Part shown: piece by piece, positions 48,977 through 61,974 of the stretch
How the letters are laid out: each line of letters starts with the position of its first letter
Position numbering within the stretch: position 1 is the stretch's first letter
Assembly: GCA_037833965.1 (NCBI GenBank)
Contig: AP031353.1
Coordinates: forward strand, 16,742,501-16,806,500
Source of the DNA: Marchantia polymorpha subsp. ruderalis
Taxonomy: Eukaryota; Streptophyta; Marchantiopsida; Marchantiales; Marchantiaceae
Direction of reading: 5' to 3'
Length of the DNA stretch: 64,000 nt
Made by a program: the position numbers and the translations under genes
The notes under the pieces: generated by a model
Told to the model about the DNA's origin: nothing
The model's input: only the letters and a program-made list of their open reading frames with translations
Databases searched by the model: none

Positions 48977-51900
48977 TCAATGCCTCCAGGAACCTCCCGG
49001 CTGCGGAGCTCCATGATATGATTCTGGGGCAGGCGGAGCATTATAGTAAGGGGGTGACACATTTTGTGAGCTTTGCTGAGTGGGTTGTCCAGCATTATAG
49101 TACGACCCTTGCCAGCCAGGATAAGGAGGCTGACTGTAGTTGTGTTGAGAAGTTGCTGACGGATTGTGCTGATGTGCTACAGATGTTTGCGAATGGGCAT
49201 AGTAAGGTGGTGGTGCGGGAGGGTTTTGCTGTGGTGGAGGCGTGGAGTAGTATGGTGGAGGTGCCCCAGGCGTAGCTTGCTGTGGAGCTTGATAAGGATA
49301 CTGACTCTGAGGTTGTGGCTGCGAGACAGAAGTAGTATTGGACCCATAGTACTGAGGATGTGAGCTTGGTGCAGGAGACTGGTGCTGCTGTGGAGGGTAA
49401 GGTACACTTGCTGCAGCAGCAGCTTGTGCTCTTTGCGCAGTACCGACGGCTGGGTAGTTACGTGAGGAGCTATTACTGTCAGTGAAAGAAAGCCCTGCAA
49501 TTTGGCGCTGAAGATCTTCAATCATTTCACGACACTGTATGTTCCGAGTCATGACATAGTCACTGCATTGCTGTTTCAAATTAGTGATCGCATCCTGCAA
49601 AATAGACATTTTCTGTGTTCATGAGTATTTCCCTATAATAATCGACTTCCAAGTATAGTAATGAGAAAGACAAAAAAGCTAACTTCAGGCATGAAATGTG
49701 GGGTAAAATGTATCAGAAATAAATCCCGTGCGTGTCAAAGCACTATTATTTCTGAAGAGAATCTGAAGGCATGTGAGAATCTGAAGAAATACAGCGTAAG
49801 CATGTTCTGGAGTAGATATCGCTTACCATCCTTCAAAGTCAGACTGCTACGACCTTCATTGTTTACAAAAAAAAAAAGGGCTATAGCTCAACCAGTAGAT
49901 CTGGGCCATCACTGTCTACTTTCGAAAGCACTAGAAGGCATAAACTGTACCTGTAGAGTTACATAGAACTTGAGACCTTCGTTGATATTTTCCCTTACTT
50001 CTCGATACTTTGCGACAGCTGCAGATATTTGTTTATACGCCTTTTCACGACTCACTGCAATAAGATACAACAATGTCAACACATGACCGAAGAATATGTT
50101 GCCCATGAACTACAAGCTGGATTATAGATTAATAGAGCTGAAATATATACTAAGCAGCATCGCATCACCGGTTACACCCGTCTGCCACTATGTTGTTTAC
50201 ACGAGGTATGAGGAATAATTAACTTAGTTAAGATTCTGGCAAAAGAATAGGAGCTAAAGCGGTCAAAATTTGAAGCCAAACCAAGACATAGAACTGTCAA
50301 ACAAATGCACTTCAGAGGTAAAGAACAGAGACGACTTCACTTTAATTAAACAAAGCATATTGTATGCAAAAGCTCAACGGCAAAATAACCAAACTAGGTG
50401 CCTCTCGAGCCACGCCAACTACGTATCATACTTTTACTTTCCAGCATATCCAAAATTCAGGAAAATATCTTCACAAAGAACACACCTTTGTAGTCTTCAA
50501 GGTTGAAGGTGGCAGCGAAGGCATCATTTTGTGCCTATTCAGCGAACATCAACTATTTAGACATTTGTACCACAAAGAGTACTCGAATACTTGACACACT
50601 AGCATTCCTTCGTACACCTGAGTGCAGGCGTACTATGGAGAATTGCAGATATAAGGCTCATGACGGTATCAGTTTCAAACTAGAATGTAAATACCAATGG
50701 GGATTGACTGAGCGAAAGGATGGCACCCCTCTTTGAATGGTACAAAAGTAATTTTAGTATTGTACCTTAATCTCATGCAACAATCTCTCTTGTGCTTCAA
50801 CGTTTTTTGTCACTCCAGCGCACACGGGGTCAAACTTGGCAAGTTCTTTCTTGAAAAGCTCTTCGTACGATCCTGAGGTTGTCATCAACTTCGGTAGAAT
50901 GTTATCCTGCAAAGTTAGAGAATTTGTCAAAAAAAAATTTGCGAGGTTCAAGGTTCTCAAACAAAAGCTCGAAAAATATAAGGGTCGAAGTTGAGGAGAT
51001 TTTATGACCTTGCGTTTCATTTCCTTGAGCATATCCTCCAGACCAGCACGCTGTTGACCAAGCGCCTCTAGCTCTCCCTGAAACCAGCAAGATATTGCTC
51101 GGTCAGAAACAGGTCACTCTAACATGAGCACAAAGACCTTCCGCTTCTTTTCGCAGCCGACGACATCTTGAAATAGACATCTTGAGGTTGATCCACATGC
51201 TCACAAGCTAACATAATTGAAGTAGGAAATCAGAAGCTTATGAGGAGCGAAGAGAAAAGACGTAATTAAGCAACAGGCTCGACGGACTTACTAGTTTCAG
51301 TCGAAGAGCACCGACGATGTTATCCTCGTCGCCATTCAAGGACATAATCGGTCTTGCAAGACTTGGCAAGGCAGCCTCTATCTGCGAAAAACGATGTTAT
51401 TTGAAAGAATCGGAAAACGGGAGCAAGAAGACTTTCCTTGTTCATTACTGCTCATTTCGCCGCCAATAATTGCTACTTCCAAACTCGCTGCGTAAGCAGC
51501 GATTTCAATAGGAAAATCAAGTTTAAATGAGAGAGTATCGAAGGTTTTCATCTTATTTGGTTAATATTACCCTCCAGAAGAGTCATGTAGGGCTCACTCA
51601 CCGGCCTAGCGTCTAGAATTGACATAAGGTGCATGTTATCCCGAATAGTGCGCTCTATTCGTGCGTCGCTATCTGACGCTTGCTTCAGGTTAGCAGCAAA
51701 TCCATTCGCTCGATCGTGCAAATTCTTCGTTAGAGTGCTTGACTGAGGTCTTGACCACCTCGTACCAAACTGTGTTCTTATCTGGGCATCCTCTCTGGCC
51801 TCCTTCTCAAGCAGCTCCTCCGTAAGAACTAGTAGCTCTTCGTTGACCCGCCTAAGGTCCCTCAGCTGTCTCATTTCACTTTCAAGGCCCTCTGGCCCTC

Positions 51901-53212
51901 CATCTATTTGAACTGCTTCGACATCATCTCTCAGTTGCTCGGGAAGAGATGCACTTCCTTCCAGAGCTTGAAGCGAGTCGGGTAAGTCCATCTCCCTCAA
52001 CTTCACTCTTGTAATCTCACTCTCCTGCTGCAATTTTTCCGCTTGAGTTCTGATGATATCGTCCAACATCTCCGTATACTTGGAGAGTGCCTTCGCACTA
52101 CTGTCTGGAACAAGGACAGCAAACATTTTCTCTCTACTTGCATCTAAAACGTCTGCCTGAGGAGTCGATCTTACAAGGACTGCGGTTGGCAACGGAGGTA
52201 GAGATTCGACTGCAGGGACTCTCATTAAATAAACCCTGTCATTCTCCTTGTTGGCCCGCTCCAAATTGCGGTTCACGTTTCCCTCGAGCTTCGTGACGGC
52301 GTCCAGCAGTGGTCCAACAACGCCTCTTCCAGATTTCTTGGCCTCTAACAACATATGACTGGCAGCTTTAAGCCTGGCAATCTCTTCATCTATAGTCTCC
52401 TTCTCGTGAAGCTCAAGAGCAATACGATAACACGCTTCTGCTTGAAATTGTGCAGCCTTCAGCTGTACGTGAGCAACCCACGTACGATCAAAGTGTTGAT
52501 TGAGAGGAGGAAGCACCAGAGCTGCGAAGGCTTCTTCGTAGTACAGACCGACTTGCTTGGCAACTTTAGAGCAAAGACCAGCAGGCTTGCTGTCCGACAA
52601 AACCTTCTCGAAGAAGCACTCTTGAGCCTGGGCGAGCATTAGCCTTTCCAGCATACCGGCACACTCCACAGAAATATCCACAGTAGAGGCAGATCCACTA
52701 GCTTTCATTGAAATGTTGTCCCTAAGGAATGCAAAGGCTCCAGCGGACGCTTGGAAACAGTTGCAAGCTTGCTTTAAGCCATTGGCAGTTGATCTATCTG
52801 CAGACAGAGCTAGTTGACTCTGAACCGCACCTAGATTGAAGGCAATCGCTGCCTTCTCAAAGTGAATGTTTTGCTGGCTTGCTTTCCTCCCCTGCTTGAA
52901 TGCATCGTACCAGGTAAACGAGAGGTTTACGTGCTCTTTTTCATTGGAGATAGGGAAGCGGGATTCCATCACTGAAAGGGCACGAAAATACCTTTGGAGA
53001 AGATCCCGACGGGCTTCTAGAGAATCAGTAGCTTTTTCTATATCATTCCGCATCTGCTGGACCGTTTGAAGGTCATCTTCCATGTCCTGTGCATACCTTT
53101 CGGAGTAATGATGAACAATGTACTGGCGCAAAGGCTTGTACATATCCACCGAGGTGGTCTTTTTCGCATGGATGGCGAGCATCACATTTATGGTCACAGT
53201 TGACGCAGCCAT
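48977..53212 (-). CDS. ALIX: ALIX homologue (BRO1 domain, V domain, Pro-rich tail)
   Basis: Seven exons on the minus strand: 53212-51602, 51381-51292, 51077-51009, 50906-50766, 50534-50486, 50054-49951, 49594-48977, all GT-AG and in phase, giving about 893 residues. ALIX is an ESCRT-associated adaptor: its BRO1 domain binds ESCRT-III SNF7 and its V domain binds cargo and ubiquitin, supporting multivesicular-body sorting. The BRO1 domain fills about residues 10-400 (NLSFTWYDAF, EKAAIAFNLGAVQSQLA, LKAAQFQAEACYR). V-domain helices follow through RPIMSLNGDEDNIVGALR, GQQRAGLEDMLKEMKRK, FNLEDYK and YREVRENINEGLKFYVTLQ. The tail after IEDLQRQIAGLSF is rich in Pro, Gln and Tyr with repeated PPYY-like motifs. 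The first exon is unusually long (1,611 bases), and the true end of it is the GTGAGT donor at 51601, not the later stop. Start: ATG of MAASTVTINVMLAI, consistent with plant ALIX. Confidence 0.96.
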
Positions 53213-54470
53213 CTTGTCACCCCGACTTCACAAAACCTTCCGATGTCCTATCCAAATTTGATCCCGGCTCGATGGTTGCAGCCAACGAAGCGAAAATCAA
53301 AAGGGCAACCAGACGCACTTTCGTTCGATGGGAGCAATCTGAGAGCCAACCAAACCAACCTTGCTCTTCACAACAAAGGCAGAACAGAAACAAGGACCGA
53401 CACAGACGCACAGGAATGAGAGCGCAGAGTTTCCTTCACCCACACTCTCTCTACAGCCATGACTACAGCACCGATCCGAACACCAAATCCAGGTCACCAA
53501 ATCCGTCGACTGATCACACACCTGTGTCCTGTCAAAACGTCCCAAATCAATTGCCCCAGGCTACACTCGGAACCCCGATCTCCCAGGGGCCCTGACACTA
53601 AATCCCTCTACGCTTACTAGGGCTTTCTCGCCCCGCCCAAGCAGAGCGACAAAACCTGGAATCACTGCTCGCCTCGACGATCCGTGCAACTCCGTCCGGG
53701 CAAATCTTCCCTCTCGCGGGGTGCTGCAAATTGTACGTTCGTGATCGTCCCCTCCTCCTTCTTTCGTCGCTCGCTCCCTCCCTCCCTCCTTTCCTCCTCT
53801 GTCTTCCTCCTCCTCCTCCCTTCCTCGCTCGCTTGGGTGTCAGCGCCGGGGCGTGCTTCTTGAAGCAATCGATTGCTGTGCCATGACAGCGGACGATGGC
53901 AGAGTGTGCATTCCGAATTTTTTCCGCTCCACTGTACGAAGATTTCTTCGGTTTCACACCTCCGCTCTCGACCGCCTTTCGGGGGGTCCGGGGCAGCACA
54001 TCTGGCGGTCACTTTTCGTGCCCTCCGGGTTCTTCTTCGATGACCAGCTCCGGCACGACCTCCTACGACGCCCGACCCTCTGGGTTTTCCGACTGGATAG
54101 GGCGGGCCCGAAGGATACGACGACAAATCCCTTGGTCCTTCGGTCATCCGCAGTGGCAGCTGGACCTGTCGCTCTCACGGCGTCACGGAAGATTTTCGCG
54201 ACTGTTCTGGAGCAGAATGTTCAGGAGGGCCCGGGCACGCCCGTAGTCCCTTCCTGCCTTCCTGCCTTCGAACGGTGGCGTAGTTTGCAGAGAACCTCGT
54301 CGACGTTGTTTTAGCCCTCCCGTTGTCGTGGCCAAGACCGAGTGTTCTTACACAGTAGGATCTGATCGGTTTGGCCTGGAATGTGGCCGTGTGAATCAGC
54401 CCTCTAACCGCGAGACAATCTCGTAAGCTCTGCAAACAGAACATGTACTGTAATGTTTTATCTTTCACGC
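53213..54470 (-). promoter_or_regulatory. Upstream region of ALIX with pyrimidine tract
   Basis: GC-rich DNA upstream of the ALIX start. On the plus strand it contains a CT-rich run at about 53.74-53.83 kb (GA-rich in the sense of ALIX), common in plant 5' leaders. Open frames in this block on both strands (for example 53853-54314 plus) have no recognisable product and are likely due to high GC. No transcription start is assigned. Confidence 0.45.
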
Positions 54471-54479
54471 CTTTCTAAT

Positions 54480-57400
54480 TAGATTTTTATCGGATAGATT
54501 AGATGTACTTCGTTTTGGGGTCTCAGATTACACCCGCTAGATACAAAGACGACTTCTTTCCTCTTCATTCCTTGTTTGACACATTTTCTACTCAACCTCC
54601 GAAAGATAAAGACGAAGAAAGTATATACTTTAACGCAGTTTGACGACGTTGACTGGGTTAGCAATGGTAGAAGAATTCGTTCACAAGCAATACGTTGTTT
54701 GACATTTTCTCAAATCTCTGAACTTTCGGAATGTTTCTGTGAATCCGACGTCGGATTCGGTCGACAAGTGGTTTGGTAACATATCTACCAGTTGTATTGA
54801 AATCATCAGGATCTCATGGTTTTATAAGAGTCCAAAATATACATGTAACTATATGTTTGTAGCAGAATTACGTGACGACGTTGTAAATTTCCCTTAGATA
54901 TAATAGGAGTTGCTAACTATAACGAGGCAAACTATAAATCACGCGTTCATTATTCGAGTGGAAAGAGAGATAATAAAACTCTAATGGAGAAAATGATCTG
55001 AAAAAACTATTTTTTACAAATGTCTCACTACCACATATGCAACTCAAAGGTAATCTCATTACTATCATGCATTAAGTATCTTCACGTTTATACATCGTAG
55101 AGCGATGGATACGCCTTCGGATTACATGAACTTTGCTCTACCGAACTTATTTTTTTATATATATTTTTTAATTATGTACAATATAAACCATTCCATTGTC
55201 AATTTTGTAGTTCTCGTTCTGTTGGTTTCATACTTGTGTAATATAATGGATTACATTTATATTTACTATTATTATAGATTATATTATATTAGATTATACA
55301 TATCAATAGATCCATGATTAAGCTTTCAGTTGATAAAATGAATATACTTATTTCAATTCTAATATTTTAATTGTTAAAGATAATCTAAAATTATATATAT
55401 ATACTAAAAAAACTTTATATAACATATTTTCTTTGCATATGATAACATATGTGTTTTAATATCTATGTGGAACAATGAACATTCATATTGCTATCAGATA
55501 TAATTATACAGATTTAAACCAGAAAATTTGCAGGAACAGGTGTGAAAACGAAGTATAATGTCTTTTACGGAATCTGTAAAAATAGAGTCCCCCGAGGTGA
55601 GTTGTTATACAATTTCAAATATAAAGTATAGACAGATCCAGGCATTTTTTCTAAATATAGTCCAAGTGGATTTGCTCTAGGTGTAACCTCGGATATCTCG
55701 CCTGTGTTACTGGTAAAGGCGAAGGATTTCTCTCTTCTTTTTTTTTTTGAAAAACTGAGATCGTATTTTCATCGCCTCTGCGGTCGACTTTTTCGAATTA
55801 GCCGCGGTTTCCAACAATGACATTTTAGAGAGTTCATTACCCTGGAACGGTAAATTAATTTAAAATGGATATTGTTAGGAACATCATAAAAAAAGTAAAT
55901 TTCTGAATAATACATTTACCAACAACTATTAATCAAAAAATAAGATAGAAACTCAATTTCTCGTATATTGAATATTAAAATTTACTTCAATACAACACAA
56001 TTAAAATCATTGGTCATTCGTTTCTTTAAAATCATATTATTGATGCCTTGAAAAAATTCATACACAATTATGTTTTCTATTCATTAATAATTTCAGATTT
56101 TAATTTATAATAAAATGAAAGTTTTATATAAAAAAATTATACATTAATTGACATATTTTACATATCAATTTTAAAATCAAATTAAAAAAATTTACCAACC
56201 AACTGCATTGCAACAAATTGTATTTCCATTCAACCCAAACTTAAATCAGTGAAATAAATTTGTAATATAAAAATTGACACAATAAATAAATAATTATTAA
56301 TAATCATTAATAGATAAAGTGGATAGAAAATAAAAAATAGAAAGTAAAAAGGATTTTAAAAAATATAAGTCATTGAAAAGTTAGTTAAAACTTTTCTACG
56401 ATTATTTAAATGGGAAGAATTAAACCAGGAAAAATATATATAATTCAATTTATTAAGAGAAATATAAATTAAATTTACTTAGCATTTCACTTTGACATTA
56501 AGGTTCAGATTTCAAACATTTTTGTTACTATAAATTCACATTATAATACTGACAAACAATTTTAAAATAAACATCAAAATATTCTTTGCATTAATTTTTT
56601 TACTAATTAAAATAGTTTTTAAATAAAAAAATCTCTCTAAAAATAAAAATTATAATATATTAAATTTTGCGACATTTTAAAAATGTCCTTAGAAATCAAT
56701 GTATATACAAATCATATATGAAAAGAAAATACAAATTTTCTAAATTTTTATGAATAATCGTTTCTTAGATATTTATAAGATACATTGTTTTATTTATTTA
56801 GCGATTGAAATTTTCTCATTTTAATTAATTTTAAGTTTTGAGTTTATTAATTTAATATATTTTAATAAATGAATATTTTAATTTTTAATATTATAAATAC
56901 AGAAAAAACGGAAATTTTCCAAATCTTCAATATTTGAAATTTAATATATTTCGAAAGAAAATGTATAAACATTTTTTTCATAATCTAGAAATCAATATTC
57001 AATAAAAATCAATATATAGCCTATTTTTTATATCCATAGTTATCTGAAAAACGCTGTTAGGTTTTTGTCTTTATACACTATGGAGATATTTGCACTTCAT
57101 TATAACTTAACATTGCTTGATTAATTTTTTTACTCAATTATATATGTATATTCAAAACTCATTTTTTCGTTTCTTCCGAAATTTATAACTTTTGGGGAAT
57201 TTTTTCAATCAAGTTTATTTTATATCGTTTAAGAATCAATCATGGTTTTAAATTAAATATATATGCACATATGTTGCAAATATTAAAATCCAATGATTTA
57301 AGAAAATGTTTTTTAATAAGTCAAATTTTGTGAAAAATATATACACGATTTCAAAATATCAATTTAAAGATGGATATTGTTGTAGTTGCTTGAGTCTATC

Positions 57401-59285
57401 AAAATGAAAAAAAGTTTTCAAACATTAATTTGGATGTGATAATTAGAGTGTTTTCGAATTTTCAATTTTATATTTCATCAAAGCTTGAGACTAATTTGTA
57501 ATAACTTTATATTTATGTATTGAAGAGAGTAACAAAATTTAATGTCATGAAAAAAATTTGGAAGTTACAAATTGTAGCTTGTAAAATCTCAATATTGTAC
57601 ATACAAAACTCTGAATTTGAAATTTTTTACGGTCTCAAATTTGTTGCTTTTACTACTTATTAGAAACTCCAAATTATAACAACACTATTCTTCAGTAAGT
57701 GGTGTAAATTGGATACAAGTTTGGAGTAGCTGACATTTATTCCAGCGAGTCTATGTTAAAAAAGCATGAGGATATTATATAGAAGAAGACAAATGTGAAT
57801 ACAAACATTTGTATAAGATTCATAATACCCAGTACCAAATAAAAAAAGGTTTAACATAGATTACAAAAGTTGGACAGAAAGTACAGAAGTAATCAATATA
57901 GGTAGAGAAGTTGTTAAAAATATAAGCTCAACATATTTTCTAGTTAAATTAGAAAAAATAGTAAAAAATTAAGGTTAATTTTTTTAAATTTTTGCACTCA
58001 TATAAATTAGCATATGATAAATGAGTAGATGCATATTGTGATTCTTTACATCATGTTGGCAAAATATTTAGAATTAATTTAATGTATACTCATGTCCAGG
58101 CATGGTTGTGTTAGGTGACCATATATAGCGGGGCTTAAATCACCTACACTGTCTCGTGATTAGGCGCCTAAATTAATGTGGGTGTGATTTGGCACCTACA
58201 TGTTGCAACCAATGGAGAGAGTACACCTGTGCAAAATTGATGGATATTTTATTTTTTAACAAAATTAAATTAATGTTTATTTAAATAAAAAATATTATAA
58301 TTTTAGGGGAATTAAGTAGCCAAAATTAATTAGGGTTTAAATTGGCCTAATTAACGTTTTTGAAGAGACTAAATTAGTTCAAATTAGTTTTTTTGAGGAG
58401 ACTAAATTAAACGTATTTAGGTAATTTAGACGAGTGACACTTATAACCATGACTGTGTAATCATGTAGCTATACATGTATATTCTCGCAAATATAACTGA
58501 ACTAGTAGAATAGTTTATAACAAGAAATGATTGACATATATTGTTTGTGCAATCATTTACATCAAAATTTTATAATATTTTTTGATAGATATTTGTTATT
58601 ATGTGTTAAGAACATTTTTCGCAATTGCAATTTATGTTTGCAACATATGGCGTAAACACATTCATCGTTGGCATCTAAATCGAGGAACAAAGGTAACACT
58701 GCTTACTAATCAATCTTTAAGATTTATTTTACATAACCTAGATTTAGTCAAGGGCAATATTATGATTTGTTTATATCGATTTTGAGTTAAGTGTTGGGTC
58801 ATAAAAATATAGCTACAGTTGGTGGTAAAGTCGACATATATACCTCCATTATTAATTTTGAAATTTTTAATATTTGCTAGATTTTTATAATCTTAATTTA
58901 CAACCTGATCTTCTGGCTTTAATATTAAATGTCAAATTCTGTGGCTTGTGATTGTTCAAATTGGAAAATTTTTGCATAACTTGCTATTATAATTCTGCAA
59001 AAATTATTTCTTAAATAATTTTTCTTGTATTGCTACTTTACATATATTTTTGAAAAAATATTTTAATATTTTAACTCAAAAGAGAATAAACTATATCATA
59101 TCTTAGAAAAGACAGGTTATAAAGTCCAATAAAACATTATTAACATTTCGTACTGTTTGATACTTACGAACGTTGATGAGAAGACGTAAATATTTTAGAA
59201 AGGAATATATTGTATACAATTTGTAACGTAATCAAATTAATTATCAGTAAGAGATATTTTTGGACAAATGATAAAGAACATATCA
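54480..59285. other. AT-rich gene-poor island
   Basis: About 4.8 kb of DNA that is markedly richer in A and T than its surroundings, especially 55.1-58.1 kb, with homopolymer runs and stops in every frame. Only very short frames are found. A short duplicated phrase around gagactaaatta occurs near 58.37 and 58.40 kb, and a patch at 58.1-58.2 kb is less AT-rich. I found no transposon termini, rRNA or organelle gene. It may be old decayed repeat DNA or an AT-rich spacer. Confidence 0.6.
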
Positions 59286-59809
59286 AGCTTTGACACAAAT
59301 GATATCAGATGTTTATCGTGCTCAGCAGTTCGGGAATTCTAGAGAAGATTCGATCGTCCCGGGAGGCATAGGTGTTCAAAACAGAACCAGTCGCACTTGT
59401 ACAATGCAATCACCGAAATATGGTAAATTAAGTCAAGCAGGTCAGGAAACCGGGTGGCAAAGAATGCCGCATGCCGAAAAAGACAAAATCGACAAAAAGG
59501 AAGAAAAGAAACAGCGCAGAGTCGACGTCGAGGTTGCAGCGAAGTCCACCAGCGGAGGAGGAGAAGCAGACGTCGGAAACCGGAACGGGCCGCTCTCTGT
59601 CTGGCGGAGAGGGCAGGGGCACCGGAAAGCACCAGAAATCCGGATGGCAAACCAGAAGGCAACGAAGCAGACTTACGGTGAGGCGTGGGCAGGCGGTGCG
59701 GTGTCGGGCCAAATAACTATCGAAAATGAATACAGACAGAAGGTGGCAAGCGGGGCAGGAGCGGGGCAGGAGAGGATGGGCGCGGGGCGCCGCGCAGAGT
59801 AGAGGGAGA

Positions 59810-60155
59810 GAGGGGAGTCCTCAAAAGGAGAAGCGCGAGGCAGAGGCAGAGAGAGAGAGAGAGAGGGGGGTGGAGGGGGGGAGAGGGAGGGGGAGGGGGA
59901 GGGGAAGGGAAGGCGAAGAGGGACGGAGGGATGGCTGGGAATGCCACCTGGGAGGCCGAGGGCGAAGGGGGAGACAGCAGCAGCAGCAGGAGGAGCAGGA
60001 GGAGGAGGAGCAGCAGCAGAAGCAGGACCCGTTTTAGGGCAGCAGAGGGCAGCAATTGCCCCATTTGGTTCTCTGCTCGTCTTCCGATGAGAGGAGCGAG
60101 GGCGAGAGGGAGGGAGAGGGAGAGGAAGGAAGGGGAGGGAGGGAGAGAGAGCGGT
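59810..60155 (+). repeat. Purine-rich low-complexity tract (GA, GGA, GGGGGA runs)
   Basis: The plus strand shows (ga)n at about 59.85-59.87 kb, G-runs spaced by A at 59.87-59.91 kb, agcagcagc/aggagg repeats at 59.98-60.03 kb and further (gagg)n at 60.10-60.15 kb. The G-runs can satisfy the quadruplex rule, and the homopurine strand could form triplex DNA. Such tracts are frequent near plant promoters. Confidence 0.75.
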
Positions 60156-61620
60156 GGGGTGGGATGTGGATGTGCTGAGGAATAGGAGGAGGAAGAAAAG
60201 CGAAGTGAAGCGCAGAGGGCCGGGGCTTGTGGGGGTTGATGAGGTGGTGCTAGAGGTCGCCTGCCTGCCTGCTCGCTGCTCGCTGCTCGCTATACATCTT
60301 CTGCACGAGACAAGAGCCCGGTCTTTTTATTTTTCCTGGTGTTTCTTCTTCCCTCCTCCTCCCTTCTCTGCGTCTCCTTCCGGTGCTCCAGCAGCAGCAG
60401 CAGCACCACCTCCTGTGTGTCGCAAGTGGGTCAGAGCAAGTGCAGGCCCAATCGAGCGAGAGTGGCCGAGTGGCCGTGAGAGGGAGGGCTCGTCAGATAA
60501 CGGTGGTGGAGGGAGGTGCCGAGAGAGTGAGAAGAAGCGAGCACGCCTGTTCTGCTGATGCCTGATCCTGAAGACCATTAAACACGATCCAGAGATTCTG
60601 GGTGTTTTGGGCGGAGCTGTGCTCTTTCTCCTGTGCCCTCGGAGTTCAAATGAGGCCTGGGGCAGATTTTATGAAAATCGGCAGAGAGGGAGAGCTTGGA
60701 AGCTAGAGAGGGTTTTGGTCGACGTTTAGGTTTCATACGGAGAAGTTGAGTGACAGAAATCCTTCACCTCACCTCTGGCCGATGTTATACAAACCTGGGC
60801 GGGTTCATAACTGGTGTTGGAGGAGGTGGAGGGACGGGAAGGAAAGTTTTGACAGTGACTGAAGCGGAGGTATTAGGAGTGGGCTACGGAGTGGGTGGAA
60901 CTCGGATCACACAATGGACGTCCAGAATCAGCCAGGAATGAAGCTACGAGTGCAGGCAATCGATGCCAGAGGCAGGGAGGGTTATGAGGGATGATGAGCT
61001 GGTGATGGAGTTGTGAAAGGAGAAATTCACTTTTCTGAGGAGCGGAACTTTCCCCACACGTAGAGATAGACAACATAGTCGAGTATTCTCAACCATTCCA
61101 CGCGCAGGATAAAACCTGCAATCAAATGGTGCTTATTTAGGTTATTCAAGTCATCCCTACCCTGGCCCAAGTCGCCCTTGGCCTCCTGCTACTACCTTAG
61201 CCATCGACGATGCTCTAATGTGGGCGTGGAGGTTGGTCAGCGCTGAAGGGCCGCCCTAGCTGTCGTACGAAGAGTGCGGAAAATTCTCTTCACCATCTCA
61301 GTTTTGTGGTCTCGGGAAGTTTCTTTCGCGCTCACCTTTCCATCTGTCTCTGCCCCCATCCCCCCGCATCCTCTCTAAACTGAAGACTTGGGTATTCCGA
61401 GACTCTCGTTCTCTTCAGAACATCTCCATCGCCATCTGCTGTTTGTTTCGATTACGCCCGTGTTGTGAAGACACTGCTGTTTGGATATACACATATATCT
61501 GCAACCCTGTATATCTCAGCCAAAAGAAGATAAGGTTTCGCAAACTCAACCTACATCGTGAGATGCCCGGACACATTCTGGTTTCCTCAAGAGGGCATTC
61601 TCCGTAAGAATGAGTAATCA

Positions 61621-61974
61621 ATGCTGGATGTTTCTCAGAAGTTACGACACGTAGCTGATTCCGAGAAGTTCGGCTTCTTTAACCTTCAGCCTTCCATAGC
61701 CCGCTTGACAGGATACCAGGACGGCCTTGCATTGGCTCACCTTCTATCACGGCCAAAGTTTGCCCTCCAGGAGTGTTCGAGCCGTGTGAAGCTCTTCCTC
61801 AGTATCTTACTCTGGTTCATTGCTGTGGCTGGCATCTTTCTTCAAACTAATCGTCCCTTAGTTTCTTGGTACTCGGGGCGATCCGCCGGCAAGCAATTGC
61901 CAATTGAAGATCAGTGCTGTCAAGTGGTTTCAAAGGGACAATTGACTGAGGAGTCGACACTGACAGTGACCTGA
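61621..61974 (+). other. 117-codon open frame with a predicted membrane segment, doubtful
   Basis: An ATG-initiated frame contains a hydrophobic stretch (FLSILLWFIAVAGIF) flanked by ordinary-looking sequence. I do not recognise it. It lies about 420 bases before the start codon of the next gene, so it could be an upstream frame in that gene's leader, a small separate gene, or chance. Confidence 0.25.

Noticed and set aside
49862..49905. Possible tRNA start (gggctatagctcaacc) after a poly-A run
   Set aside because: No anticodon arm or T-arm can be built from the following bases; it lies within an ALIX intron.
51548..51601. Continuation of ALIX exon 1 to the stop near 51548
   Set aside because: A GTGAGT donor at 51601 joins in phase to the next exon and restores the plant ALIX sequence (…RP|IEAALP…). 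Reading on gives an unrelated tail.
53853..54314. 153-codon plus-strand frame upstream of ALIX
   Set aside because: GC-rich region with competing frames on both strands and no family resemblance.
54480..59285. Organelle DNA insertion or retrotransposon
   Set aside because: No organelle gene, reverse-transcriptase or integrase motif, or terminal repeat was seen; sequence similarity could not be tested.
59290..59802. 170-codon plus-strand frame
   Set aside because: Low-complexity Lys/Glu/Gly/Ala composition that runs into a purine tract; no domain, and competing frames exist.
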